From contig CAVZNQ010000020.1 of the NCBI GenBank assembly GCA_963776665.1, positions 19,989 to 83,988 of the forward strand: a stretch of DNA of 64,000 nucleotides. The letters are read 5' to 3'. Below are positions 41,743-51,795 of this stretch, piece by piece (position 1 is the first letter of the stretch; each line of letters begins with the position of its first letter). Made by a program: the position numbers and the translations under genes. Below the pieces are notes generated by a model that made no database searches, was not told the DNA's origin, and saw only the letters and a program-made list of their open reading frames with translations. Source of the DNA: Roseiarcus sp963776665. GTDB lineage: Bacteria; Pseudomonadota; Alphaproteobacteria; Rhizobiales; Beijerinckiaceae.

Positions 41743-44259
41743 TCAATTCATCAACCCCTTGACGGTCTCGATGAGTTGCTTGAGCGAGAACGGCTTGGGC
41801 AGGAACACGAATTCCTGGCCCTCCGGAAGGTTGCGCGCGAACGCGTCGTCGGCGTAGCCGGAGACGAAGACGACCTTGGCGGTCAATCCGCGCCGGCGCA
41901 ACTCGGTGAGCATCGTCGGTCCGTCCATCTCCGGCATGATCACGTCCGAGACGATGAGGTCGATAGGTTCTGCCGCCGTCTCGGCGACCCTGAGCGCGTC
42001 GAGGCCAGTCTCCGCCTCCAGGACCGTATAGCCGCGAGACGCAAGCGCGCGCGAGGCGAAGGCGCGCACCGCCTCCTCGTCCTCGACCAGGAGGATCGCG
42101 CCGCGGCCCGTCAGGTCAGCGGCCGGCTTGGCCGCCTCTTGTTTGACCGGCTCGTCCGCGTCGTCGCCCTGACGCCGGGGCAGAAGAATGCGAAACGTCG
42201 CGCCTTGGCCCGGCTCGCTGTCGCAGAATACATAGCCGCCGGTCTGCTTGATGATGCCGTAGACCATCGAGAGTCCGAGGCCAGTGCCTTTGCCGACGTC
42301 CTTGGTGGTGAAGAACGGCTCGAAGATTTTGGCCCGGACCTCGGGCGGAATGCCGTGGCCGGTGTCCTGGACCTCGACCAGCACGTAGTCGGCGGGAACG
42401 ACCGCCATCTCTTTCAATTCGGCGCATTCGGAGGCGGGAAAGTTGCGTGTGCGCAGTGTGATCTTGCCGCCGTCTGTGATGGCGTCGCGGGCATTGACCA
42501 CGAGATTGACGATCACCTGCTCGAACTGGTTGAGGTCGGCCTTCACCTGCCACAGGTCGCGTCCATAGACGACGTCGAGCGGGATTGTCTCGCCGACCAA
42601 CCGGCGAAGCAGCATCTGCAGTTCCGACAGCACGTCGTTGAGCTGCAGCGTCTGGGGACGCAAGGTCTGGCGGCGAGAGAAGGCGAGCAATTGCCGCACC
42701 AGCCCTGCCGCCCGATTGGCGTTCTGCTTGATCTGCATGATGTCCTGGAAGGACGGATCAGTCGGGCGGTGATTGGCGAGCAGAAGATCGGAATAACCGA
42801 TGATTGCGGTCAGCACATTGTTGAAGTCGTGTGCGACGCCGCCGGCGAGCTGGCCGATCGCCTGCATCTTCTGGCTCTGGACGAGGTTCTCCTGGAGCGT
42901 GCTCTGCTCCGTGGTGTCGAGCGCGAAGATGGTCGCGCTTGCGCCCTCGTCGGTCTTCGGATCGGCCGCCGAGACGAAGAGGCGGGCCGAACGCGCGGCG
43001 CCCGCCGCCTCCAGCGACACGTCGAGCGGAGCGATCTCGCCCTTGCCCTGGGCGGCCGCTTCGATCGACGCGCCCAAAGCGGCGCGATCGCGCTCGGCGA
43101 CCAGGTCGAAGATCGACAGCCGTCCCTTGGACGCGTCGGTCTTGAGCGCCGTCTGGGCAAGCCGCGCAAATGCGGCGTTCGGACGCAACACCGCGCCAGC
43201 GGCGTCGACCGCCGCGATGGCCACCGGCGTCGAGTTGAAAATGCGCGCAAAACGCACTTCCGCAGCGCGCAGGTCCTCGCCCTTGATGTCGCCAGGCGCG
43301 CGGTTGAGCACCAGCGAGCGCGACGGACCAGGCGCGCCGTCGCTGGAAAAAGCCACCTTGTGGAGGATGCGCACCGGCAGCACCCGGCCCTGGCGGGGCT
43401 TGAGGTCGACGTCGAACTGCTGCGTCGTCACTTCGCCCGGTCCGCCGGACATCATGGCGAGCATCGCTCCGCCGTCTCCGGCGACAATGTCGTCGATCTT
43501 GAGCCGGCCGACGCCGAACTGGGCGAGATCGTAGTCGAGCCACCCGGCTAGAGTGGCGTTCATATGGGCGATCGCGCCGTCGGGCTCGGCGGAAAAGAAC
43601 CCGGCGGGCGCGTGGTCGAGATAGTCGATCGCGTGCTGTAGGTCCTGGAAAAAGGTCTCGTGCCGATCGTGGTCGCGCGTCTCGTCCGACACCGTCCACG
43701 CCATCATCCCGTCCTTCGCCGCGCCCTCCAGCGGGCGAACGCGAATGCGGTACCAAGCGACCTCGCCCTCGCCGCTCGGCGGCGGCGAGAGACGCAACTC
43801 CTCGCTTGCCCGCGCTCCGGACTTGGCCGCCTGGGACAGGCGATAGACCGACTCGGAGACGTCGGGGGAGCCGGTGAAAAGACGCTCGACTGGACGCAGG
43901 TCGCCGGCGGCGCGCGCGCCAGAGAGGGCGCGGTAGGCCTCGTTGGCGTAGATGATTCGCGACTCGCGGCCGGTGACCAGGATTCCGTCGGGATTGGAGT
44001 CGGCGATCGCTTTGGTGGTGTCGAGGCGCGCCGCCCGGGTCGGGAATTGCAGCAGGCCGAAGGCGAACAAGAGCAAGCCGAAAGCGCCGCAAACAGCGAG
44101 GATGACGATCATCCAGGTCAGCAGCGTCGCGCCAATGGCGCTCGGCGCAAGCCACAGGGCCAGGAGAGCGCCGGCGAGGCAGACTATGAGGATCGCGAGC
44201 GCGAGCGGATTGACGGTCCGCTCGATTCTGTCCACCGGAGGAGGCGGCGCCGATTTCAT
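41743..44259 (-). CDS. cckA: Hybrid sensor histidine kinase CckA
   Basis: An 838-residue cell-cycle kinase. Two N-terminal helices (about 18-70), two or three PAS domains (about 85-400), HisKA with VAHDFNNVLTAIIGYSDL, HATPase (NLVVNARDAI, VQDTGHGIP, GKGTGLGLSMVYG) and a C-terminal receiver with Asp in LIVSDVIMPEMDG. CckA feeds the ChpT-CtrA phosphorelay of alphaproteobacteria. Domain order and length match. A 13-base palindrome overlaps its start codon. It shares an intergenic region with the divergent FliO-like gene, a placement often seen. Confidence 0.93.
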   Translation of the reverse strand: MKSAPPPPVDRIERTVNPLALAILIVCLAGALLALWLAPSAIGATLLTWMIVILAVCGAFGLLLFAFGLLQFPTRAARLDTTKAIADSNPDGILVTGRESRIIYANEAYRALSGARAAGDLRPVERLFTGSPDVSESVYRLSQAAKSGARASEELRLSPPPSGEGEVAWYRIRVRPLEGAAKDGMMAWTVSDETRDHDRHETFFQDLQHAIDYLDHAPAGFFSAEPDGAIAHMNATLAGWLDYDLAQFGVGRLKIDDIVAGDGGAMLAMMSGGPGEVTTQQFDVDLKPRQGRVLPVRILHKVAFSSDGAPGPSRSLVLNRAPGDIKGEDLRAAEVRFARIFNSTPVAIAAVDAAGAVLRPNAAFARLAQTALKTDASKGRLSIFDLVAERDRAALGASIEAAAQGKGEIAPLDVSLEAAGAARSARLFVSAADPKTDEGASATIFALDTTEQSTLQENLVQSQKMQAIGQLAGGVAHDFNNVLTAIIGYSDLLLANHRPTDPSFQDIMQIKQNANRAAGLVRQLLAFSRRQTLRPQTLQLNDVLSELQMLLRRLVGETIPLDVVYGRDLWQVKADLNQFEQVIVNLVVNARDAITDGGKITLRTRNFPASECAELKEMAVVPADYVLVEVQDTGHGIPPEVRAKIFEPFFTTKDVGKGTGLGLSMVYGIIKQTGGYVFCDSEPGQGATFRILLPRRQGDDADEPVKQEAAKPAADLTGRGAILLVEDEEAVRAFASRALASRGYTVLEAETGLDALRVAETAAEPIDLIVSDVIMPEMDGPTMLTELRRRGLTAKVVFVSGYADDAFARNLPEGQEFVFLPKPFSLKQLIETVKGLMN

Positions 44260-44607
44260 TTGAGGCTCAAACCCCGAAAGGACATTGCCGAAGTTGAATG
44301 CGCCGAGTCGATCACGATCGCGCGTGTGCTACCATGGGCGGCGTCCGATGTCTTGACGGCGAACGGCCGAACTTGGGCGAAAGTGGGGTGAATGCCCCAG
44401 TTTTCAACGGGATCGCGTTTTGTTATGAATGTCACAGTAGCGCCGGACGGATTCGGCGCGCGCGGGAGGCGCCAGTGTGGGCGACGCGCCAGCCCAGTCC
44501 TTGGGTCGGCGGCAATCTCGCTTCTAGGCGGCGCGGCGTAGCCGACGCTCGAAAGCCGAAGCTGAAGAGCAGGTTGTCGCGCGCTCGGCGGGAGTTTTGG
44601 ATTGGGC
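44260..44607. other. Divergent gap between cckA and the FliO-like gene
   Basis: Nearly 350 bases with no gene I can support. The palindrome TTTGAGGCTCAAA (44259-44271) touches the cckA start codon. A TTGACG word near 44354 could be part of a promoter, but I see no convincing -10 box. Confidence 0.4.
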
Positions 44608-45753
44608 ATGCAGTGGTTGGATCAGCTTCCGTTCGCGGATAATCGGGTCATCCAGACAGGGTTTCTGGCGGCGTGCGGCATCGCCGCGCTCATCGTGCTG
44701 GCGATCCTTTACCGATTCGCGTTCGCCCACCGGTTGCGCGTTCCGGGCGGACGGACCCGCCAGCCGCGGCTGGGGCTCGTCGATGCGTTCAGCCTCGACG
44801 GCCAACGGCAGTTGGTCCTCGTTCGGCGCGACAATGTCGAGCATCTGGTCATGATCGGCGGGCCGAACGACGTTCTCGTCGAGTCGCAGATCAACCGCGC
44901 ACTGACCCAGGCGAGAGACAATAACCAGGCCTCGCCTCTGCTTGCTCCGGGCGCGTCCGCGCGGCGAACCGAGACGCCGCTGGCCGCCGCGCCGGTCGTC
45001 GCCGAAGCGCCGCCGTCGAAGGTCGCCGCCCCGGCGGCCGCGCCAGCCGCCCCCGCACCCGCGGCTCCTAAGGCGCCGCCGTCTGCTCCAGCCGTCGCCC
45101 CGAAGGCGCCCGCGCCGCCTCCGCCGGCCGCCGCGCCCGCGGCCCTGGCCCCCAAAGCTCCAGCGCCCGTCCTGGCCCCATCGCCTCCGACCAAACCAAT
45201 CGAACCGCAGGCGGCGCCACCCCCCGCTTCTGCTCCGGCCCGGGCGGCGCAATCGCCGGAGCCGGTTCCCCCGGAGCCGTCCAGTTCCCCGCCGCCACGT
45301 CCCGCGCCGGCGCGTCCCGCGATGCCTCCGCCCATCGTTCCCGCGAGCGGCCCCGTCAATCGGGCGACGGTGACCCGCCTGACGGAGAAGGTCCCCCCGA
45401 GACCGTCGCCGGTCACCGGCGATGCGCTGGCTCCCTCTGCTCCGGCGCCTGCGCCGCCGCAGCCGGGGAAGGCAGAGCCGGCCGCCGCGGGCGCGGTCAA
45501 GGACCCGCGCGCGAGGCCGCCTGCGGCGACCATTGCAGCGGCGACCGTTCCTGCATCCCCTCCGGCGCGGCCGGCGGTGAAAACGCCATCGGCCGATGGC
45601 GCGCAGAAATTAGGAGAAGTCCGCGCGTTCGGCGATAAGCCAAACGGAGCGTCAAGCGTAAGGGCGACGGCGAAGACCGACGATCCTTTCGCTGATCTCG
45701 ATTCGCTCGAGACCGAAATGGCGCGCCTGCTTGGGCGCGAAAAGCCCAGCTGA
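44608..45753 (+). CDS. FliO-like membrane protein with long proline/alanine tail
   Basis: A 381-residue protein. One N-terminal helix (VIQTGFLAACGIAALIVLAILY) is followed by a short FliO-type domain (RLGLVDAFSLDGQRQLVLVRRDNVEHLVMIGGPNDVLVE) ending near 100. The remaining 280 residues are mostly Pro and Ala, a disordered linker, with a short acidic end. FliO assists flagellar export, but FliO-like proteins next to cckA are widespread in Rhizobiales including non-motile ones, so a flagellar role is unsure. ATG 44608 is used; GGAG lies at -18 to -15, rather far. Confidence 0.8.
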   Translation: MQWLDQLPFADNRVIQTGFLAACGIAALIVLAILYRFAFAHRLRVPGGRTRQPRLGLVDAFSLDGQRQLVLVRRDNVEHLVMIGGPNDVLVESQINRALTQARDNNQASPLLAPGASARRTETPLAAAPVVAEAPPSKVAAPAAAPAAPAPAAPKAPPSAPAVAPKAPAPPPPAAAPAALAPKAPAPVLAPSPPTKPIEPQAAPPPASAPARAAQSPEPVPPEPSSSPPPRPAPARPAMPPPIVPASGPVNRATVTRLTEKVPPRPSPVTGDALAPSAPAPAPPQPGKAEPAAAGAVKDPRARPPAATIAAATVPASPPARPAVKTPSADGAQKLGEVRAFGDKPNGASSVRATAKTDDPFADLDSLETEMARLLGREKPS

Positions 45754-45821
45754 CGTCGAGCCTAGCGGGCGGCGGCGTTTGATCCAGGGTGAATTTCGAT
45801 TGTCAATGCGTGATCGGTCCG

Positions 45822-46238
45822 TCAGTCGTCGCGATAAATTCTTTCGCGCCGCTCGTGCCGTTCCTGCGCCTCGACGGAGAGTGTCGCGATCGGCCGTGCG
45901 TCAAGGCGCCTGAGCGAGATGGGATCGCCGGTCTCGACGCAATAGCCGTAAGAGCCGTCGTCGATTCTCGCCAGCGCGGACTCGATCTTGGCGATCAGTT
46001 TGCGCTGCCGGTCGCGCGCCCGGAGCTCGATCGCCCGATCGGTCTCCGAGGACGCGCGGTCAGCGAAGTCGGGATGATTCTCGCTCTCCTGCTGCAGGGC
46101 GGTCAGGGTGTCGCGGCTTTCGGCCAGGATTGATTCGCGCCATGAATTGAGCTTGCGGCGGAAATATTCCCGCTGTCGTTCGTTCATGAACGGTTCGTCG
46201 TCCGAGGGCCTATAGCTTTCAACGGCGACGTCGTTCAT
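45822..46238 (-). CDS. dksA: DksA-family RNA polymerase-binding factor with degenerate zinc site
   Basis: A 138-residue DksA/TraR protein. The coiled coil holds ESRDTLTALQQESENHPDFADRASSETDRA, with the Asp/Ala tip that enters the polymerase secondary channel. The zinc finger has one of the four cysteines: YGYCVETGDPISL and RPIATLSVEAQ carry Thr, Ser and Ala where E. coli has Cys. Such single-Cys DksA proteins are typical of alphaproteobacteria. With ppGpp it adjusts rRNA and amino-acid operon transcription. ATG 46238 starts the family-like MNDVAVESYRPS. Confidence 0.93.
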   Translation of the reverse strand: MNDVAVESYRPSDDEPFMNERQREYFRRKLNSWRESILAESRDTLTALQQESENHPDFADRASSETDRAIELRARDRQRKLIAKIESALARIDDGSYGYCVETGDPISLRRLDARPIATLSVEAQERHERRERIYRDD

Positions 46239-46465
46239 TGGCGAATCCTGTTTCCGAGCGGAATTTCGCGGCCTTATAGCGACCCGTCGGCTAAGGAACA
46301 ATGACTATCGTTGCGGATGTCCCTTGCCCCTGGCCAGCGGCGCGATCTCATCCCGCGCCCAAGGCTTTTTGCCTCAGGCGCCTTGCCAGAGGGTAAAGAG
46401 CGGCTCAGGTTCAAGCGTCGGGACGCTCAGGGAGCGGGGGCCTCCGGTCCCGCGGGAGGGTTGTC

Positions 46466-46891
46466 ATGTACAAGCGGATCGTTCTTGCGGTCGATCTCGC
46501 CGAGTCGGAGTCGGCTCCTAAGGGACTTCCTCAGGCGCTCGAGCTGGCGAAAGCGGGCGGCGGCGAGCTCAGGCTGGTCAATGTCCTGCCGGTCATTCCA
46601 GCCACGTTCATGGAATATGTGCCGGTGGACTTCGACGAGGAGCAGGAGAAGCGGGCAAAGGCCGAACTCGACGTCATTCTCGCCAACGTCGATCTAACGG
46701 CCGAGCGCAAGAGCGCGGCGACGCGGGCGGGCGGCATCTATCACGAACTCTTGGAGGAGGTCTCGGAATGGGGCGCCGACCTCATCGTCGTCGGATCGCA
46801 CCGTCCCGTCATGTCGGACTATCTTCTCGGCTCGAACGCCACGACGATCGTGCGTCACGCGCCGTGTTCGGTGCTGGTGGTCAGAGAGTGA
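46466..46891 (+). CDS. Universal stress protein (UspA family)
   Basis: A 141-residue single-domain Usp. The nucleotide-binding signature G-2x-G-9x-G-(S/T) is represented by VVGSHRPVMSDYLLGSNATTIV, and IVLAVDLAE opens the fold. It is likely an ATP-binding dimer induced by starvation or respiratory stress. GGGAGGGTT is at a usual ribosome-site distance before the ATG. It converges with the VWA gene. Confidence 0.88.
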   Translation: MYKRIVLAVDLAESESAPKGLPQALELAKAGGGELRLVNVLPVIPATFMEYVPVDFDEEQEKRAKAELDVILANVDLTAERKSAATRAGGIYHELLEEVSEWGADLIVVGSHRPVMSDYLLGSNATTIVRHAPCSVLVVRE

Positions 46892-46931
46892 CCAGACGGC
46901 CGGCGGGGACGCCGCTCGCCGCTCGCCGTCA

Positions 46932-48107
46932 CTAGGCGGCCAGCGCCCGCATCGCCGCTTCGACGCCGTCAGGCGTCAGCGGGAACATGCGGTGCTGGAA
47001 AATCTCCGCGATCATCGTCGTCGACAGCGAATGATTCCACTGGCTCTGCGGCGTCGGATTGATCCACACCGTGCGCGGCCAGGCGAGAATCGCCCGCTCG
47101 AGCCACATGCGCCCGGGTTCCGGATTGAGATGTTCGACCGAGCCGCCCGGGGCCATGATCTCGTGCGGGCTCATCGAGGCGTCGCCCACGAATACGACCC
47201 GATAGTCGCGACGGTAGGAATTGATGAGGTCACGCGTCGGGATCCGCTCGTCATGGCGACGGCGGTTGCTCTTCCACACGCTCTCGTAGAGGCAATTGTG
47301 GAAGTAGAAGTGGTCGAGCCGCTTGAACTGGCTCTTGGCGGCTGAGAACAGCTGCTCGGCCGCCTCGACGTGCCAATCCATCGAGCCGCCGACGTCGAGA
47401 AAAAGGAGCACCTTGACGGCGTTGCGCCGTTCGGGCCTGAGCAGGACGTCGATGTAGCCTTTGTCGGCGGTCGAGCGGATCGTGCCGTCGAGATCAAGTT
47501 CCTCGGCCGCGCCCTCGCGGGCGAATCGCCTGAGGCGGCGCAGCGCGAGCTTGATGTTACGCGGCCCGAGCTCGGCGTCGCCGTCGAAGTCCTTGAACTC
47601 CCGGCGGTCCCACACTTTGACGGCGCTGCCCCGGCGGCCCTTGTCCTGGCCGATGCGCACGCCCTCGGGATGGTCGCCATAGGCGCCGAATGGCGACGTC
47701 CCGCCCGTGCCGATCCATTTCGAGCCGCCCTGGTGGCGCCCCTTCTGCTCGGCGAGGCGCTGGCGCAGCGTCTCCATCAACTTGTCGAACCCGAGCTTCT
47801 CGATCTCGGCCCGCTCCTCGGCGCTCAGATATTTCTCCGCCATGCGGCGCAGCCATTCTTCGGGCAACGCCTTGGCCTCGACGGCGGCCGCGAGCGTCAG
47901 CACGCCCTTGAAGGTCGCGGCGAACACGACGTCGAACCGGTCGAGATTGCGCTCGTCCTTGACCAGGAGCGCGCGCGACAGGCGATAGAATTCGTCGACC
48001 GACATGCGAGCCAGATCGCCTTCGAGCGCGCGCATGAGGTCAAGATACTCGCGCGGCGTCGCCGGCACATGCGCCTCGCGCAGATTGGCGAAGAACTGGA
48101 GAAACAT
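46932..48107 (-). CDS. CoxE-like von Willebrand factor A domain protein
   Basis: A 391-residue protein whose C-terminal half carries a VWA fold with a MIDAS motif DVGGSMD and the later Thr/Asp elements (FVGDASMSPHE). The N-terminal half (LREAHVPATPREYLDLMRAL ... FDVVFAATFKG) is the CoxE helical region. CoxE/VWA proteins work with MoxR ATPases; the MoxR gene in this window is 5.2 kb away on the same strand. Target complex unknown. Confidence 0.88.
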   Translation of the reverse strand: MFLQFFANLREAHVPATPREYLDLMRALEGDLARMSVDEFYRLSRALLVKDERNLDRFDVVFAATFKGVLTLAAAVEAKALPEEWLRRMAEKYLSAEERAEIEKLGFDKLMETLRQRLAEQKGRHQGGSKWIGTGGTSPFGAYGDHPEGVRIGQDKGRRGSAVKVWDRREFKDFDGDAELGPRNIKLALRRLRRFAREGAAEELDLDGTIRSTADKGYIDVLLRPERRNAVKVLLFLDVGGSMDWHVEAAEQLFSAAKSQFKRLDHFYFHNCLYESVWKSNRRRHDERIPTRDLINSYRRDYRVVFVGDASMSPHEIMAPGGSVEHLNPEPGRMWLERAILAWPRTVWINPTPQSQWNHSLSTTMIAEIFQHRMFPLTPDGVEAAMRALAA

Positions 48108-48182
48108 GACGCGATCCTAGCGTGCGCCGGCGCCGCCGTGCAATGCTGACAGGCTCGCTCCGTTCGAACAAGGTCCTGTTGC

Positions 48183-49050
48183 ATGTCCGCAGCCGTCGAG
48201 CGTCGGGAATTCGCGCTGCCGTTCGGCCCAAGCCCGGAAAAGGAGATTTTCGCCGTCGGCGATATTCACGGTCGGGCCGATCTTCTGGCGGCGCTCATCG
48301 AAGAAGCCGCGCGCGAGCCGAAACGGCGCGAGAAACGCGCAATCGTCTTTCTCGGCGACCTTGTCGATCGCGGGCCAGACAGCCTCGGCGCCATCGATCT
48401 TGCAATCGGCGCCGCGGAGCGCATCGGCGCCGACGAAGGGATTGCGCTGATGGGAAATCACGAGGCGATGATGCGGCTCGCGCTCGAAATCAGCGACGCC
48501 GTGGGGCGACGCCGTCGACGCGCTTGAAACCTGGATCGCCAACGGCGGCGATCGGACCATCGTGGAATTTCTCGAGGCTGACGAGCCGCCCCAGGATGTC
48601 GGGGAGTTGCTGGCGGCGGTGCGCGCCTCGCTCCCGGAGCGCGTGCGCGCCTGGCTTGAGTCTTTGCGCTCGAGCTGGCGCTCCGGCGACCTGCTCTTCG
48701 TCCACGCGGGCGTCAACCCGCGCTTCGATCTTGAGGCGTTTCTCGCCGCTCCGTGGAACGTCCCACTGGCGAGCCTTGACGAGGATCGTCACTGGGCCTG
48801 GGTGCGTTGGCCGTTCCTCAATCATCGGCCAGGGCCCGGGGGTTTCGGCGGCTGCTTTGTCGTGCATGGCCATACCCCGAACGACGCCAGGCGCGACGCC
48901 TCGCACGAGGACCAGATCGCCGGTTTCCGACTTAATCTCGACGCCGGTTCCGGTCTGACCGGGGTCGCCAAGATGGCGATCATCCGCGGCCGCCGGGCGC
49001 AAGTGGTCGCCGCGCGCGGACCGACCAACCGGGAGTTGGGGTGGGAGTGA
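48183..49050 (+). pseudogene. Serine/threonine-type metallophosphatase (PrpE/diadenosine-tetraphosphatase-like), frameshifted
   Basis: A calcineurin-like phosphoesterase of about 288 residues. Metal-site motifs are GDIHGR, FLGDLVDRGPDS and GNHE in the first frame, and VHAG and VVHGHTP in the second. The frame changes at the GGGG of 48503-48506; with one G fewer the reading is continuous (ISDAVGDAVDALETWIANGGD). It would act on phosphoprotein serines or dinucleotide polyphosphates in the cytoplasm. Probably intact in the living cell if the extra G is an error. It starts 75 bases from the divergent VWA gene and converges with the cyclase gene. Confidence 0.8.
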
Positions 49051-49070
49051 CGAAACCTTCCGGGCGGGGG

Positions 49071-50838
49071 TCACGTCCCTGGCAACCCGGCCTTGCGCAG
49101 GCCCTCGACGATGCGCTCGAAGTCGGCCGGATTCTTGAAAGGCAGCACGTTGCGCCGCTGTTCCAGTGAATAGGCCGGATTGACGGCGAGCGCCCCACGC
49201 CAGGCCTCGCGAGCTTCGTCGACAAGGCCCATCTGGCCGTAACAGGCGGCCAGCAGCACGCGGGAGGTGTCGGTTTCGGGGCTGCGCAGGATGCGACGCT
49301 TCAACATGGCCACGGCCTCCGCATATTGCCCAAGCTGATAGGCCGCGAGCGCGCGGAAATAGAGGACGATGCTGTTGAAATGGGGATCGAGCGCCATCGC
49401 GCGGTCGAAGAAGCTGACCGCCTCCGCCGGCCGGCCGGCAAAGTTCAGTTGGACGCCGACCATGCTGTGCCCGTCGGCGAAATTCGGATTGAACGCAATC
49501 GCTCGCTCCGCGGCGCTAAGCGCTTCTTCGTTGCGGCGCGCCCAGGAAAGGGTCATGCCAAGCGACCAGAGCGCGTAAGGGTATCGCTCGTCAAGCTTGA
49601 CCGCCTGACGCGCCGCTTCCTCGGCCTCCTTGAGGGCTTCGGCCGGCTTGTCGCTCCACCCGTTCGAATAGGCGTTGGCCATCGTCGCGGCGAGGAATGC
49701 GAACGCCGGAACAAATCCGGGGTCGAGCGCGGTTGCGCGCCTGAGCAGCCGCTCGGCCTCGCGGTTTGCCTCGGGCGTGAATCGCCACCATAGCTCGCGC
49801 CCGCGCAGGAAGCAGTCGTAGGCCTCTTGATTGTTGGTGCGTTCGACGGCGATGCTCTTCCGATCGCCGCGGCTGAGGTTGAGCTCGAGCGCCGAGACGA
49901 TATGGGTTGTTACGTCGTCCTGAACGGCGAAGATGTCGGTCAGCTCCCGATCGAACCGCTCCGCCCAGAGGTGCCCGCCGGTGGTCGCGTCGATGAGCTG
50001 CGCGGTGATCCTGACCCGGCCGCCGGACTTGCGGACGCTGCCCTCGAGGACGTGACGCACGCCGAGGCTCTTGCCGACCTCGCCGACATTGACGTTCTTG
50101 CCCTTGAAGGTGAAGGCCGAGTTGCGGGCGATGACGAAAAGCTGCGGCAGCTTCGACAGCGCGGTGATGATGTCCTCGGAAATGCCGTCAGCGAAATATT
50201 CCTGCTCGGCATCGCCGCTCATGTTGGCGAACGGCAGCACGGCGATCGACGAGCGGGCGGGCTCGGCCGGTTGAGCAGGGGCGAGCGCGGGCTCGTTTCT
50301 CGCGTCGCGCGAGGGGGCGCCTGAGAGCGCGTAAATGCGAACCGGACGGGCGATATTCTTCAGCGCCTTTTCGCCGCGATCGACGAAAGTCTCCTTCACC
50401 TTGTCGCGCACCTGTCGCCAGGCGTCCTCCGACAGGCAAATCCCGCCAGGATCGGCGACGCTCTCGATCCGCGCCGCGATATTGACTCCGTCGCCCATCA
50501 GGTCCCCGTCGGCTTCTTCGACGACGTCGCCGAGATGGACGCCGATCCGGTATTCGATGCGCTGTTCCTGCGCCACGTCCGTGTTGCGCTCGGTCATGCC
50601 GCTCTGAATTCCGATGGCGCAGCGCACCGCGTCCACCACGCTGCGGAACTCCACGATCAGACCGTCGCCGGTGCGCTTGACCACCCGGCCGTGATGCGCC
50701 CCGACCGCCGGATCGACCAGATCGCTGCGCAGCGCGCGCAGCCGCGCGAGCGTGCGGTCTTCGTCAGCCCCCGCAAGGCGGCTGAAACCAACGACGTCGG
50801 CGGCGAGGATCGCCGCAATTTTTCGAAATCTCGTGCAT
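49071..50838 (-). CDS. Class III adenylate/guanylate cyclase with TolB-like and TPR regions; N-terminal frameshift
   Basis: A product of about 588 residues. The cyclase catalytic domain (first 170 residues) has the metal Asp in ILAADVVGFSR, KRTGDGLIVEF and GVHLGDVVEEADGDLMGDGVNIAARIE. Next come a FlgO/TolB-like segment (SIAVLPFANMSGDAEQEYFADGISEDI) and TPR repeats to the end. ATG 50838 has GAGG upstream but lies one frame off: with one T fewer in the five T's at 50819-50823 it reads MHEISKIAAILAADV. The largest uninterrupted frame starts only at GTG 50684. No membrane helix is evident. It could supply cAMP for the Crp-like regulator at 29700. Confidence 0.85.
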
Positions 50839-51045
50839 GGCGCCTCGGGAGAGCAGCCAGAATAGCACAGGATTGACGCGGGCCGGCGATAGGGATCGGC
50901 GCGTAACGAACCCCCCTCGCGGCGATCACAAAACCGCGAGAATTGCCAGAACCTCCGAATAAAGCGACGGCGATAGGCGTTTGAGCATGCTTGCCCGACT
51001 TGGGATAGCGGGCGCTTTCACCAGCTCTTTTGGAGAATTGAAGCG

Positions 51046-51657
51046 ATGGACCTCAAATTGACGTCGGGCGCTGTCTTTGCGTTCCTTGGTTTTCTGGCCA
51101 TGCCTCATGCGCAAGCAGCTGAAAATGTGCGGGTGCGCGGTACGATCGTCGGTCTCGAAGGGTCGACGCTCACGGTGAAGACCCGCGAAGGCCCCAACAC
51201 CGCGGTGGCGCTCAAGCCCGGCTGGAGGGTCGCTGGCATCGCCAAGGCGTCGGTGGAGGACATCAAGCCGGGGGATTTTGTCGGCATCGCCTCCCTCCCG
51301 ACGGCGGCGGGAGGAGACGGGGCGGTCGAGGTGCTCGTCTTTCCGCCCGCGATGAAAGGGACCGGCGAGGGCAGCTACCCTTGGGACCTGAAGCCGAAAA
51401 GCTCGATGACCAATGCGACCGTCACCAACGCGGTCAAGGGCGTGGACGGGCGGACGCTCGATCTTTCCTACAGCGGCGGCAAGGAGAAGAAAATCTCAAT
51501 TCCGGACGGGATCCCGATCGTCACTTTCGGCCCCGCTACGGAGGCGGACCTGAAGCCCGGCGCGAGCGTCTTCGTTCCCGCCCAACGCGGCGACGATGGC
51601 GCGCTCGCCGCAGGCTTTGTCGCTGTCGGGACGAATGGCGTCGACCCGCCGATGTAG
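51046..51657 (+). CDS. Periplasmic beta-rich protein of unknown function (DUF5666-like)
   Basis: A 203-residue exported protein. The signal peptide runs to HAQAAEN (about residue 25). The mature part holds two OB/SH3-like repeats, VRVRGTIVGLEGSTLTVKTREG and VTNAVKGVDGRTLDLSYSGGKEKKISIPDG, each followed by a 'KPGD/KPGA' turn (IKPGDFVGIA, LKPGASVFV). That pattern resembles DUF5666-type surface proteins, but I cannot name a function. GGAG lies just ahead of the start. Single gene, flanked by a convergent methyltransferase gene. Confidence 0.75.
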   Translation: MDLKLTSGAVFAFLGFLAMPHAQAAENVRVRGTIVGLEGSTLTVKTREGPNTAVALKPGWRVAGIAKASVEDIKPGDFVGIASLPTAAGGDGAVEVLVFPPAMKGTGEGSYPWDLKPKSSMTNATVTNAVKGVDGRTLDLSYSGGKEKKISIPDGIPIVTFGPATEADLKPGASVFVPAQRGDDGALAAGFVAVGTNGVDPPM

Positions 51658-51795
51658 GCCTTCTGCGGCGTCCGCCGCAGCGGCGGGCGCCGGCCGATGA
51701 CCGCCAGCTCACGGACCAATAGCCGGCCCGCAACCCCGCGCCGCGAAGGTCCGCGAGGGTTGGACGTTTGGCCGGTCGTCCGGCTTCGAACGTTA

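Noticed and set aside
44608..45753. A flagellar operon member
   Set aside because: Only the FliO-like domain points to flagella; no other flagellar gene is in the window.
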